The notes beneath the pieces were generated by a model. That model saw only the letters and a program-made list of their open reading frames with translations, was not told where the DNA came from and did not search any database. 64,000 nucleotides of DNA from Skeletonema tropicum (Eukaryota; Bacillariophyta; Thalassiosirophyceae; Thalassiosirales; Thalassiosiraceae): the NCBI GenBank assembly GCA_037178625.1, contig CM074131.1:3100001-3164000 (forward strand), given 5' to 3'. Positions 28,755 through 40,489 of the stretch are shown here, piece after piece; positions within the stretch are counted from its first letter, which is position 1; the number at the start of each line of letters is the position of its first letter. The position numbers were made by a program, and so were the translations under genes.

Positions 28755-30165
28755 TTAAGGTCGAACACAAGTAATTCTCACTACTATTCCCACGTACAAA
28801 TCGCTATTTTGGCCGTAGCTAGAGGGACAATTCCTATCGTAGCCTCAAATTCGCTAAACGGTACCACTCAAATCCACCCTCCGAATGTCATCTTTTACAC
28901 CCTCACCATGATGTCCTCCACTCCTATGGCCACAGTTATGCACAACCAATAAAAACACCCAAGATACTCAGCTTATCCGATCTTATACATCATCATCTAA
29001 GCGACGACGACGGCAATACTCAGTTGATTGATCGAAAATGAAGAAAATAACGTCGCCATCGACGGCATAAAATCCACCACTTTTGCCTCCCCTCACCACT
29101 CCCACGGACGTTTGCGTGGTGATAAACATCTAAGGAGAGGCTTTCCTCGCATACATCATATATAGTCAATAGAAGACTTATATGCGTTGGCAGTGCATGA
29201 TAGAGTTTAATATCAGATAGATTATGTCATTATTTATTTTTGTTTTATATAAATTATTAAATAAGTAACACTTGATAAATATGATGTTCCCCTCAACATA
29301 CTTTATTCATTACACTCCCATGGATATATGCAATCATAATAATGATATATCAATGCTTATTCAATCGATATGCACGCCGATTGCATTAAATTGTCAGTTG
29401 ATTGTTGTTTTCGACGGAAACGACAAATTGTGTATTTTTTCACCACATAGGCGACGTCGTGCAGTCATTACTTCCGCTCTAGAGTGCCAAGCCGTTGTAT
29501 TTATAGCATAGTAGAGTCCAGGGAGCGGGTTGGTTGCCTTTAGGAATGGTTTATCGCCCCTCGTTACTGCACAGCACCGCCGATATAAAATATTATATAA
29601 AATATGTCGACACCAAGTAACCGACGTTCCGGACGACGTAATCGGGCGAAGATGCGGCTACCAAGACACTGATGCCTCCCTATGGATATATAGTATCGAT
29701 TGTTGCGTCGTGGTGGCTTCGTAAATGGTGGCAACGATGATTACCCAAGGCATTAGTCGACAACATCAGTTGCATCCATCAATTTCCGTTACGTCGCGGG
29801 GCAAAAATTGTTTCTCGTAAGATATGTCGAACCAAGCAATACTTTTTCGAAGGTGATCTACAAATAGGCTTCTCCGCCTCCAGTATCAAAAGTATTGCTT
29901 GGTACAGTGTCGATTTTGTATTACTGGGCAGTCCACAATGGCATCATGGTGGTTGTGCTGTGGTTGTGTATTTGGCCGTTTATCGCGGTGAAAAAGTGTG
30001 AGACAGTGCAGTCCGAAGTCGTTGGGCGAGGTGGGGCGTGACTTGAAACGGCCGTTTTTGAGTTCGCAAGGGGGTATACTAATTCCTATCGTAGACCTAC
30101 CAGCCCATTTTGCCTAACAAACGGCCAAATTTTATTAGTGATTTTTTACTTGTGTTCGACCTTAA
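28755..30165. mobile_element. 1.4-kb inverted-repeat element
   Basis: TTAAGGTCGAACACAAG at 28755-28771 is exactly inverted at 30149-30165, with weaker inverted similarity continuing inward (both sides carry TCACTA and TTTTGGCCGT). The segment at about 28888-29190 is a diverged inverted relative of 61020-61320. No protein gene recognised inside. Confidence 0.55.
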
Positions 30166-30790
30166 GTCTAAGGATAGTCCACCAGCACAAACCAGCTGCC
30201 ATCTCTAGAGAGAGAGGTGCGGTTGGATAGGACTACCACCCGTCCCTGGCTGATGACGGAAAAGTGAAAAGGGGGGGATACCAAGGCAAGGGGTATCGTA
30301 CGACATTTGTTGTGCACAGACTGTTGAATAATTGTTGCTCGAAACAGCACCCCCATCTTCCAAATCTCAGACTAGAGTATCACACTAAATACCCCCTATA
30401 AGAAAGACAGATACTACTCCTAGCTATGTAGGTTGATTGTACCCCCACACACTATCTTAGTAATGTCAAAGATCATAAGTAGGTATTCCAGGGGGAGTTC
30501 ATATCTTCGGTCTTGTAGATTGTAGAAGATGATTTGTGGTGATGGCGATGGACAGGCAAGCGGCTGGCAAGCGGGTGTCCGGACCTTGTCCGGACACCCG
30601 ATCCCCGCTTTTCCGTCATCCCTTCGTTTTTGCATCGGGGTTGTATTTTGTTTGTCTCGATAGTCTCTTCTCAATTTTCTGTTGCCCCTTGATCGTACAT
30701 GATCCATGCTAATGATGAAAAGTCGCCCTATCATCCCTATTAATCTCCTACTAATGCCTTCCAAGTAGAATAAACCATAGTCAAAGAACA
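30166..30790. other. Upstream region of the TRAPPC9 gene
   Basis: No gene. It contains the strong hairpin at 30572-30600. The remainder shows nothing recognisable. Confidence 0.45.
30572..30600. promoter_or_regulatory. 13-bp-stem perfect hairpin upstream of TRAPPC9
   Basis: CGGGTGTCCGGAC, loop CTT, then the exact complement. It lies about 190 bp before the ATG at 30791, within likely promoter or 5' UTR. The function is unknown. It may be a small palindromic insertion or an RNA hairpin if transcribed. Confidence 0.6.
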
Positions 30791-33700
30791 ATGATGCACA
30801 GCCAGCTTCCCGGCAGGCCCTCCTTCCGAGACTCAGCAATACACTCCGTGGCCATAGTCCCGCTCGCCATCCCCTCTGGCAGCGACAACACAAAAAAGAA
30901 CGACTCTGCAGATGCCGCTGCCGGTGCAGGACCTACCCCAACCCAAACTTCTTACAGCGACAAATCCTATTCCAACTTGCTCAGCTCTCTACAGGAATTT
31001 GCACTTCAGGGTCGCCTCAGTCATCAACGCTTAGACAGCGAATCTTATTTTCTCGATAATAATTCCGAAGCAACAGTATCGTGGTCCGATGAAGCTTCTC
31101 AAATCACTGTCATCCTCCCTCATTCGCAATTGACCCGTCCGGGAGACTGGCGGTACAATACTACCCCTCTCAAAAGTCATGATTGGCAGAGCGGCTGTCA
31201 GCGTATACGGATATTCGATGGGAGGCCGGAGTGCAGCCGCATGGCGTATGATCGATTACATAATAATAACACATCTGATGCTACAACATCTACCGTAGTG
31301 GATCCATGGTCAGATATGGAACCGCATCGGACCACCGCTGCCATTATTGGTGTGCTAAATATGAAAGATTGTCGTGATACGAATGATTTATGGGCTGCTG
31401 AGAAGTCGTTGATGGAGTGGGCAACTCGATATGACGCTACGATGACGAGTGTTAATCGCAGCAGCATTAATAGTGGTGTCAGTGGAAACAACCACAATAT
31501 CCTCATTCGTTTATTCGTATTCGACTCATTCGAAGAATCCATCCAAAAACGAGTCAACATTAGTGAAACACGCCTCTGCCACTCAAGTCAAATCGTTGCA
31601 TTCCCACCACTCGAAATGGCACATTCGCAAATGATGGCACTTCATTGGAACGTCGTCGTGAATGATTTGGCAGTATCCCTCTTTCGCAGTGTGGAGGGCA
31701 AGATTCGAAGAAATGATGCACTAAGTAAGAGTATTGCTTCGGGCAATATTACCGTGGGTGGTGTTGGAATTCAGGCTGCCAAGGGGGGAGTGGCAGCGTT
31801 ACTTGCCCCCACGTTGTCTTCGGATCATGATGGGAGTAGTAATACGAATGATGATGCGAGTATAGCTACGAGTACAACGGATACCAACACGAGTGCTGGG
31901 GGGAGTAGTCACGATGGACAACAACAGCGCATGATGGGATTGGGTGGACGGTTTAAGAATGCGTTTGATAATACTCGTAAGGCGATTGCGAATCGACAGG
32001 ATTCAGCGAATAATGCAATGCACCGGAGTGATTCTGCCAATAGTGAAATTGGAGGAGCGGGTGGTGGTGGTGGTGGAAGGCTCACTGGTGGGGGTGAGAA
32101 TTGGAACAACAACACGGGTGCTGCTGACAAGAAAAAGTTGGTAACTCCATTGGATTTGGATGCCACGGTTGAAATGACGACTGTATCGGCAAGAGATATG
32201 GAGGCGCTGAAACGAAGGGATGTTGGACGGAGAGAGAAGCGAAGTGCTGATTTATCATTATTGGCTGGGTCGCCTATCGATGCCTATGAGCGATATACAC
32301 GTGCGGCGGAGCTGACACGTCACTCTCATGATCCGTTGTGGTATGCCTCGGCCTTGGAGGGTTGTGCTTGCGCATTTATTGCGATGGCAGAGGCGGGTGG
32401 TCATGGTGTGGATGAATATTTGGAGAATAATTTCCAGCTTCCTGAAGAAATCATGGCGTTGGCTATTGCCCAGGGAGTTGCGGCTGGTGCCGATTTAGGA
32501 GATAGTAAAGGCAAAACAATGACGGTTGATAGGAGTAAGACAACCTTGCCTCAAGCTGTGACGGCTCTTGTGGAGGAGGCGTTATCCGTCCTTTGCCGTC
32601 ATGAAAAGCTGGCCCCTCTGCATGCTGGATTGTTATTGAAGTTGGCTGAATACGTGCAGGAGTTGGAGGAGGGACACTTGAGGTGTCGCTGGGGGGAGGG
32701 AGAATTTTGCTATGGGGGAGACTTGAATTCCAGCTCTGGAGATGACGCCCCAGCTCGTTGGGAGAAGACTAGCGTTTCGAGACTGACGTTACAGGGTGCT
32801 GAAGTTCGTGAAATGCTTGCGTTGGATTCTATTGAGAGAGGACGTAAATTTACCGAGATATTGCACAGAGCCGTTTCAGTGGGTGGCTTGGATGACAGAA
32901 GCCGCGCAGATGTAGCTGCTGCATGTGCTCGCGCTTGTCTAAAGGGTACCAAGACAACCCAGTGGGGTAGTTATAGTGGTTCCGGGACTCCTTCTCCTCG
33001 ACTTCGTTTCCCCCGTAAAGCTGCATACTTCACTTTGATTGCGGCAGAGGCAATGTCACGTTGTAAAAGTGTTGATGCAGGGCAACGAGCGTCTAACCTA
33101 TATGTTGCTGCGTCTCATTTGTACTCTCGTACAGGAAACGAGGATGATAGTTTGACAAAATATGGCTGGGCAACACTTCGTGCATCAGCACTTCAGGGCC
33201 TTTCCTGCCAACCATCAGACAAGCCTGTAGCCGAGGAAGCAACAGAGCTCCTGGTTGCACTCTTGAATGAAATTTCTCCAGATCAAGTTGACGATGCGTT
33301 TCTCATGGCACAATTAAGCGATGGGTCGTTTCAAGAAGAAAATATTATTTCCGTGGCGGTTCTGGATCGTAAAAAATCAGATGAGATGATTTCAGGTCGT
33401 CCGCAGCATGTTTCGAATCCACTTGCCTCAATGGCCAAGACGCCCTTTTTCTCGCAAGCTCCGCCCTCTGCGCTCTCATTGTCTCAATCGAAGTGGCTGG
33501 AAGATGATCCAGTGCCTCATATACAGCTGCCATATTTCAACAATATTGGCGAAAGAGCTGCATCAGAACTTGCTGCAGCTGATAAGTTGTTTGAAGATAG
33601 GGCTTCGGCGTTGACTGCATCTTTATCCTCACTGAGCTGTGTGACGAACAAAATAGGCTTCGACAAATGCGCACGCATACAAAAACTTTGCGTCTTGAAT

Positions 33701-36058
33701 ATGAATGATTTGAGACAGCAGATGGGAGCGACTTCATCTCTTGATAATGAGACTATTGGGGTTTACGAGGAAAGTTGTGCTGGAGATTCTTTGCCACCTC
33801 CCCTTGTTGTTACTTCAGCTAAAATCATCAAATCCGAATCCCATTTGTTGTTGGAAAGAACCAAGGCAGTCGGATACTCCTCAAAATTTGCAACCCACTC
33901 CATGTCAACATTTTTCAACCCGTATGCAAAGAACCAAGCCGCGAAGGATGCGAAAAATAAGGTGCAAACGACTCTCCTTGCCGAAGGAGAAGAACGAACA
34001 ATCATGATCGAATTCAAGAACCGATTGGCTGTCCCACTAGAAGTCCCTTCATGTCGGCTGGAGTTTGAGGGGAAGGAAATCAGCCGCATAGAAGCGCCAC
34101 CGCTTTCTTTCACTGTCCCAGCTAAGACAAAAAGCTTCGCAGTTCACTTTCCATTCATCGTTTCTGTGTCCAAATCAGAACATAAGGAGGAAGTGAAGGA
34201 GGAAGATGACGTAGAAGTAGAAACTCCCGCTGAACCCGATACGTTTGATGTGGCTGGGTTGTGCGTAACTTGCCTTAATCGCACCTTTTCTATCCGCTTC
34301 AAAAAATCGGAAGCCGAAGAGGATACCCAAAATGAATCCACAACTTCGTGTCAGATCCCTCCTCCAGCATCGGTTTACCAACGAAGTATACATAACGCAC
34401 CAAAACAAGATGAACAACAAATGGTTGTTCGTCTTGAGTCTGTTCCTGCGCAACCCAATCTCCTCGTTTCATTCGCAGCATCTCAAAGTCCATTGGAAGA
34501 GGATGCCAACGTCCCTGTCCATCTCTCGGATGGCGAAATATTCACTATTCCTCCATTTAGGTTAGAGAACGATTTTGGTAAGAGTGGTATGGGAGAGATC
34601 GAACGATTGCAGGTGTTAGCGGTAGGGTTGCCAGGAATTCCGGATGAAACCTTATTTGATACAGATGCTCTTGCAGCTGCACTCGAGGAAGAAGAGGACG
34701 TACTTACTGAAAGTGATTCGGAAGCCGAGGAAGATTTCGAGGAAATGATGGATTGCGATGGACTTCCACCGCTGAAAATGAAAGTCATTGCTGAAGGTTT
34801 GGATCTCAAGAGCATAAATGACAAGAACAGAAATAAAGGTGAAGGAAGCATCGTGAAATTCCAAATGGCAGCGACGCACGACATGGGAGATCAACTGGCA
34901 AACGGTGGAAACGTGCGTATTCGATTCAGATACCGTGGTCCTTCACCTAATCCAGCAACTGAGATATGGCGTAAGCGAGAGATCAGTCTACGAATAATTC
35001 GTGTGAAGGGCCCCAGGATCTCATCTTTGACGTTTCGATCTGATCTCAGCTGGGGTAGTTCTTATTCTGAGCTTTGTAACTCTCTGGCAATGCAGCGCAG
35101 ACGCTTGGACGCAACTCCGAAGTGGGAAAGCAGTAATCACAAGCACCGTAGGCAATCTCGCTCCCACTCCTTTAGCTCCACGATGGATGCACTCTCCACT
35201 GATATGACTTTGGATGTAGCAGACGACTCGATACTGACTCGAGTTGGAATGGATAACGGTGTTCACGTCTCTGCAGATGAGGTTGTCCTTTTAATGGCAG
35301 TTGCAAATGAAACCAACTCGACAATCATTTTGTCGAATAAAAAGGGTGCTGTGGGTGGATTCGAAGGGAGTCCAATGCCTACAGTTAAAGTTACCTCAGG
35401 TGTTAGCGTGAAAATTCCAGTTGTTATTCCTCGCATCGATCGCATTGACGAAAATGGAGAAGTTACTGACATAGCAGCCGAGCTTGTATCAAGAACAGCT
35501 TTGCAATGGGAATCGGAAGTTGTTGAAGAAGGTGAAGATAACTCTGAAAAGATAAAAAGGACAGGCCGGGTGCGAATCCCTTCCCGATGTTTAAGGGAGA
35601 TTATCGATGAACATCAATCATTTGCTTCTCGTATTTGCAAGCCACCTGTATCTCTGCAGGTAAGTATTGGTGAGGGTGCTAAATCAGAAGTTTCGATGAA
35701 AATAGGTGAGCCTTTGCTGGTCAATTCAAATGTATCTATTCAGGATTGGGTGCCTCCTGATGTGGTGGCAAAGTCGAAGGTAACACTCGAGTTTTGCTGC
35801 GCAGAGAAGCAACCAGGAAAAAATTCATCTACTAGTGGACGGATGCCTTATGTTTGGTGTGGTCAACTCCGAAGAACTATTGATTTGTCGAATGATGATG
35901 ACGACAAAAGTCATTGCGCGAGAATAGCATTCTTTCAATGTGGCGTCTATGTTGTTTCAGCTTGTGCAAAAGTTTCGTCTCTTGACACTCCCGGTGTTGA
36001 AGAGTTTTGGTGGGCGCCTCATGCAAATATTATCAAGGTCAACGAGGAAATACAATGA
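30791..36058 (+). CDS. TRAPPC9: TRAPP II subunit, TRAPPC9/Trs120 family (1755 aa)
   Basis: TRAPPC9/Trs120 is a large scaffold of the TRAPP II tethering complex, which activates Rab GTPases in Golgi and recycling traffic. Support: an N-terminal conserved region up to about residue 305 (LFVFDSFEES, PPLEMAHSQMM); DLSLLAGSPIDAYERYTRAAEL near residue 485-510, the most conserved block of the family, followed by helical-repeat sequence; and beta-rich C-terminal domains starting near 1075 (NRLAVPLEVPSCRLEFEG). Insertions are low-complexity: a Ser/Thr/Asn/Gly-rich stretch at about 340-450 with a Gly run and an acidic stretch near 1285-1320. The length is at the upper end for the family. Single exon. 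The Met at 30791 is the first in frame after upstream stops; a few downstream Met are possible alternatives. Confidence 0.85.
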   Translation: MMHSQLPGRPSFRDSAIHSVAIVPLAIPSGSDNTKKNDSADAAAGAGPTPTQTSYSDKSYSNLLSSLQEFALQGRLSHQRLDSESYFLDNNSEATVSWSDEASQITVILPHSQLTRPGDWRYNTTPLKSHDWQSGCQRIRIFDGRPECSRMAYDRLHNNNTSDATTSTVVDPWSDMEPHRTTAAIIGVLNMKDCRDTNDLWAAEKSLMEWATRYDATMTSVNRSSINSGVSGNNHNILIRLFVFDSFEESIQKRVNISETRLCHSSQIVAFPPLEMAHSQMMALHWNVVVNDLAVSLFRSVEGKIRRNDALSKSIASGNITVGGVGIQAAKGGVAALLAPTLSSDHDGSSNTNDDASIATSTTDTNTSAGGSSHDGQQQRMMGLGGRFKNAFDNTRKAIANRQDSANNAMHRSDSANSEIGGAGGGGGGRLTGGGENWNNNTGAADKKKLVTPLDLDATVEMTTVSARDMEALKRRDVGRREKRSADLSLLAGSPIDAYERYTRAAELTRHSHDPLWYASALEGCACAFIAMAEAGGHGVDEYLENNFQLPEEIMALAIAQGVAAGADLGDSKGKTMTVDRSKTTLPQAVTALVEEALSVLCRHEKLAPLHAGLLLKLAEYVQELEEGHLRCRWGEGEFCYGGDLNSSSGDDAPARWEKTSVSRLTLQGAEVREMLALDSIERGRKFTEILHRAVSVGGLDDRSRADVAAACARACLKGTKTTQWGSYSGSGTPSPRLRFPRKAAYFTLIAAEAMSRCKSVDAGQRASNLYVAASHLYSRTGNEDDSLTKYGWATLRASALQGLSCQPSDKPVAEEATELLVALLNEISPDQVDDAFLMAQLSDGSFQEENIISVAVLDRKKSDEMISGRPQHVSNPLASMAKTPFFSQAPPSALSLSQSKWLEDDPVPHIQLPYFNNIGERAASELAAADKLFEDRASALTASLSSLSCVTNKIGFDKCARIQKLCVLNMNDLRQQMGATSSLDNETIGVYEESCAGDSLPPPLVVTSAKIIKSESHLLLERTKAVGYSSKFATHSMSTFFNPYAKNQAAKDAKNKVQTTLLAEGEERTIMIEFKNRLAVPLEVPSCRLEFEGKEISRIEAPPLSFTVPAKTKSFAVHFPFIVSVSKSEHKEEVKEEDDVEVETPAEPDTFDVAGLCVTCLNRTFSIRFKKSEAEEDTQNESTTSCQIPPPASVYQRSIHNAPKQDEQQMVVRLESVPAQPNLLVSFAASQSPLEEDANVPVHLSDGEIFTIPPFRLENDFGKSGMGEIERLQVLAVGLPGIPDETLFDTDALAAALEEEEDVLTESDSEAEEDFEEMMDCDGLPPLKMKVIAEGLDLKSINDKNRNKGEGSIVKFQMAATHDMGDQLANGGNVRIRFRYRGPSPNPATEIWRKREISLRIIRVKGPRISSLTFRSDLSWGSSYSELCNSLAMQRRRLDATPKWESSNHKHRRQSRSHSFSSTMDALSTDMTLDVADDSILTRVGMDNGVHVSADEVVLLMAVANETNSTIILSNKKGAVGGFEGSPMPTVKVTSGVSVKIPVVIPRIDRIDENGEVTDIAAELVSRTALQWESEVVEEGEDNSEKIKRTGRVRIPSRCLREIIDEHQSFASRICKPPVSLQVSIGEGAKSEVSMKIGEPLLVNSNVSIQDWVPPDVVAKSKVTLEFCCAEKQPGKNSSTSGRMPYVWCGQLRRTIDLSNDDDDKSHCARIAFFQCGVYVVSACAKVSSLDTPGVEEFWWAPHANIIKVNEEIQ

Positions 36059-36469
36059 TGCAAGTTGTGTTCTTGGCACATTAGATTAGCGAATCTAATT
36101 TGCAGCAGTTTTTAGTGCTGTTTACATCAATCATCGCCATCGCAATAAAGAATGAACATGACGGATCTGAGCGCGACGGCAGCTTCAGGAACAGTTGCGG
36201 TGCAAACTGAGACGTTTGTAGATAAGGCGTCAGGGGTTTCATGAAGACTTCGATTCGATAGATATATGTATTTTGCAAATCTCAAACTTGCGGGAGGATA
36301 AAACGAAGTAGAAGATTTATTTTTAGTACCTATTCAACATGCCTTGCTTTTTCAACTTGCCGCATGTATTCACCAAGGAAAGGGAAAACGAATGAAGTTA
36401 TTCTCCTGGACAGTTTCGTTCTCCTTTCTTACAACTATTGCCAGTTCAAGGATGCCTGGGCCTCACCAC
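36059..36469. other. Intergenic, convergent 3' ends
   Basis: 410 bp between the stop codons of TRAPPC9 and the FAD oxidoreductase. No gene recognised. Confidence 0.5.
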
Positions 36470-39062
36470 TTAGTTAAGGACGAGGAGAAACAAATAAAGC
36501 ACAGTTGCGGAGATTGCAGCTGCGTAAACGGACACATGAGATGCACTTGACGGTTTTTTCACTGACGTGATCACAGGAACCGGTTCGTCATCCTGAGAGT
36601 GAGAAGGCTTGGCCTTGGCCAAATCAAGATTGTTTCCGATGCCGATGCAGTTGTGGCAGTTGAACATGAAATTGGGGTCAACATCCATCTTGATTGTCTC
36701 GAGACGTTTGAGCAATACTGTTCCGTAGATCACCTCCTGAGAAGAGATGCACTTCTCCTTGCGCTCCTGCAATGTCCATTCGTAAGGACACATCTTCGTC
36801 CAATCCTCCTTCTGGGGACCCATGAACAAAGGCCCAGCATGGTTCGCCGCATAAACAGGAGGGAAGTTGGTCTTGTCGGAAATGTCATACCATTGCGGGA
36901 CAAGATTACCCCAAAAGTTGTCATCAGAGGCGAAAATTGCCATTGCAGCAGCATCGCGCTGAGACTGGGAAAGAGAATTGGCTTGATCGGAAAGGCTGGC
37001 AGTATCGACTCCATGTGAAAAGTATGGGGCCGTCCCATTCTCGATGAAAAAATCCAAATTCTCTTCGCTTTCATCGATCCAAGATTGTGGGGCCAAAACG
37101 AAACCTGGATTACTAGGACTCATTTCCGGTAGTGGTTCATCTGGAGCGTTGTCAGGAAATCGGGTACCTTTTGCTTTTTCCAATAGAGCCTCGGCATAGC
37201 TCTTGGCATCAGGGTGAGCCCTGACAACACATGCTGTATTATTTGAGGACAAGCTGTTCAGCTTTAGAAACCTTTCCCAAGCACCCAAAACGTCTTCATC
37301 TTCGCCGTAGCAATGAATTGGACTCAAAAAGACAACCCCGGCAGATCCACAAGCGAGGCTGCTCTCCTACGTCACATTCAAAACCGATGGCGTCATCATG
37401 TATTTTGCCAAAAACGCATCATATTTTGATGCAACAGGAGAGCACTCTTTCACTTCTTCTGCAAACTTGAACTGTTTGTAAGGAAGATACTCGTGAAGCT
37501 GAAAAGACGCAGATGTAACCACACCCCACGTTCCTCCTCCACCACCTCTGGCGGCAAACCAGAGATCACCGAAATTAATATTGAAGTCTTCTGGACAGGC
37601 TTCCCAGATCCATTTATCTTCGTCTTCTTGATCAGGGTTGCTCCGGCACACTCCTGACACAACTGTGGTGCGAGGAACAACGAATCCATCTGCACTTGCG
37701 TCCTCCCATTCCGTAGGGCCGAATTTGACATGATGGCCATTTGGCAGCACCATCTCCAGTTGCACCAGCTGATCTACGCCCATACCTGATCGATAAAAAT
37801 GGATGAAGGAAAGATACAATATTAGGATGAATCAAATGAATATACGTGCATGATGTGTAATATACGTCGAGGGAACAGGAAGCATGTGGAAAGTGAATCA
37901 CATAGTCACACGTACCATACATTCGACCTCCGTTTGTACCTGCGTGACCGCCTTGCCAATGCCACCCCACTATATATTAAAACGTTGCATTAAAACAAAA
38001 AAGACGAGTAGTTAGAAAGAAGGTGCTAAATGACCTCAGCATCCATGCCTCTGCGAAGAAGAACAAATGAGGTGTAAGATAAAAAACTCACTAGGAGAAA
38101 CAGTTCCAGCTGCACCACCTACTAAGTGATACTTGTACTCATCCAATGCTTGATTAGCAGCATATGCTTTATTAGCTGTGTTTACGGCGCGGTATACCTT
38201 GTCTTCGTAGGTATAGACATGTAACAAGATAGAGGAGTAGGCTGATGAGAACTCTTTCCAGGAACATTCATATGAAATAAAGTAATCTAATCAAACACTT
38301 ACCGAAGTTCTCGCCTCCACCGACACGAATTAGACTAGACTTGCCCCTCGCTAATGCAAGAACACACGCCTGATTACTTAAATCATCAGCTACAGCGGTA
38401 TTCAAAAGAGCTGCATCACAGTCCGTGATTCCGTCTCCGTTCGGATAAGCATATTGGACGTATTGGTTCATATTCAAGAGGAGAGTTTTCTTCTTGCTTG
38501 ATGAACCGGAATAACTATGACCGCTGTTCTTGACACTGAGTTCGATACCGTGCTGTTTCGAGAATTTCACAGTCTTGACAATATCTGAGGCAAGTTTGGG
38601 AAACAAGACCTTGGAAGGGAGGTCGATACTTGGATTGGTCTCATCATCTGCAAAGGCCTCAAAGAGATCCGGCTGGCTAAAGTCACTAGCGAGACTAAGC
38701 AAGATTTCATTCATATGACTATTATCGCTAGGACGTGGCCAAGCCATTTCCCAACCATTGTAATAAGCATTCAAGCACATCCCTGACGGCTGATCAATCA
38801 AGGCATGATGTGTTCGATTAGACTCAGACTCAGAAAACTCGGGGAGGCATTCCTCTTTGTAGTTCTGCAATGAGACGTTGATGAGAGATGCCGATGAACT
38901 GAGGCTTGAAGCGAAGCCTTCCCAATCGAGGTCACTGCGCCATCCAGATCCAGGATCGGGAGTTGGATCAGATGTGGTGGCGACTAAGAACGGAGACGGG
39001 ATGCTACATCCAAGGAAAGTGAGTAGGAAGAGACGTTCCGCGGCGTGGGCAAAGGAAGGCAT
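36470..39062 (-). CDS. Secreted berberine-bridge-type FAD oxidoreductase, four exons, one in-frame TAG
   Basis: Exons 38303-39062, 38092-38241, 37916-37969 and 36470-37785, all GT-AG with consistent phase 1. The N-terminus is a signal peptide (RLFLLTFLG...). The FAD (PCMH) domain shows KNSGHSYSGSSS with the His that binds FAD covalently in this family, and QGGHAGTNGG...GMGVDQL. The second covalent Cys of bicovalent enzymes is replaced (AGTVSP). GGGGGTWGVVTSASF and a C-terminal BBE motif (MDVDPNFMFNCHNC) follow. A hydrophobic tail (SVYAAAISATVLYLFLLVLN) suggests a GPI or membrane anchor at the surface or endomembranes. A single TAG at 37367-37369 interrupts an otherwise continuous frame between PSVLNVT and ESSLACGS. 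It is a nonsense mutation, assembly error or recoded codon. The substrate is unknown. Confidence 0.82.
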
Positions 39063-40481
39063 CTTGGAGAGGAGATAGAGATCGACGTTATCGGTTTTGT
39101 TGTTGGTGAATTATGAGAGATTATGTTATTAGTTTTGTTGTGTTGGTGAATTATGATAGTCTTCTTTGCCTCGTTGCGTTGCTCTACCTTCACAAGTTTG
39201 AGCGAGAGAATCAATCAATCAAGGAGAGGTATGTACTTAGGCCCAAAGCGAATCCAAAAAAGATGTCTGTGTATCTTTCTTGCGGATTAACTAATTCTAC
39301 ATACGAAGGAGCCAGTACAAAATGCCCTTGGCTTGAAGATTTTTAGATAGCATCCTTCTATTGTAGCCAAATGAAGCAATTTACCACAAAGAAAGATTAA
39401 GATTACTTACCTTTTCAAGAATCTCTCTCTACTTACTTACTGCGGTATCAAAAAAATAGTATGAGGTCATTGGAAGGTCATTGGATTGGATATGGTATTT
39501 TCCTGTTTGTAAGTTGTATAAGGGCTGAGTTGAGTTAGTGTTCTGTTCTGTGCTTGTCAAGATCGATATCGATAGCTCGCTTGGCGGAGGCGGAGGCAAA
39601 GGAGTTGGCGCCTTTGTGTCTGTGGTCAAAAGCAAAAGAGAATGTCTATCGTACATATCCTTGTGCCCAGCTGGATTTGAAGCAAAGGAAAGAGTAATTG
39701 TCTGTTGAGATTTTGTGTTTGTGCAAGACGCGTGAGCTTAAGTAGTAGTCGTTGAACTGCTGCGTCCCCAGAGGTCGGCGAGTCAGGGTGATTTACTTAA
39801 CAGCTTGTGCTGTAAAGGTAAAGCCTAGTTGAAGCACACTCTAGGAAAGTTGTCGTCGATACAGGAGAATGATAGTTTGAGGGAATATCGTTCTATCTTA
39901 GGAGACACACAACGAATACTGGAACTGGAAGAATCAGAGGTGTATATGCATATGCCAAGGCAACGTTGCAGATTTGAGGGGACATTGGCTTATCTGCGTT
40001 GAAGACGTAGATCTTAGACTGATCTACAACATGTTGCTTGCGTTAGAATGACTCCGTATGATCGTATGGAGCAAAGTTCCAGCACCCAACGGGGTACGGT
40101 TAGGTTGGATTACGAATGTATGAATGCGACATTCGACTGGTTACGTTGGATTACGAATGTGAGCTACATCAATATTCGACAGTGGACATTGGATAAGAAT
40201 GCAAGTGCATGCAATGCCATGAAACATCCGACTGGGGAATTGGCTTGCAAGTAGACTTGATTGCATCAAAGAATGAGGGCTTGCTAATAGCTAGCTTGCG
40301 AAGTGCGTGCCAAAGTTGCAGTGTTAGAGTAGCACGTGTCAGTTTGCGACTAATGGTCTGTTGGATTACATCATTTGATTTTATGAGAATTGCGGAATCG
40401 TTTCGTGGACTTCTTGTGCTTGTGGACTACGAGGCGTGCGCGATTGAGAATAGTGCGTGGACATGATTGGTTTGCGACATA
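39063..40481. other. Intergenic stretch, no gene recognised
   Basis: 1.4 kb with short frames only. A 50-bp near-duplication (GTTGGTGAATTATGA) lies at about 39100-39155, and GTTGGATTACGAATGT is repeated near 40103 and 40145. Confidence 0.45.
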
Positions 40482-40489
40482 ACGTCAAG

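Noticed and set aside
30420..30893. 157-codon minus-strand frame over the TRAPPC9 start
   Set aside because: It overlaps the hairpin and the N-terminus of a well supported gene and shows no domain.
40048..40466. Two plus-strand frames of 68 and 85 codons
   Set aside because: No domain or splice logic; they lie in sequence with local repeats (GTTGGATTACGAATGT).
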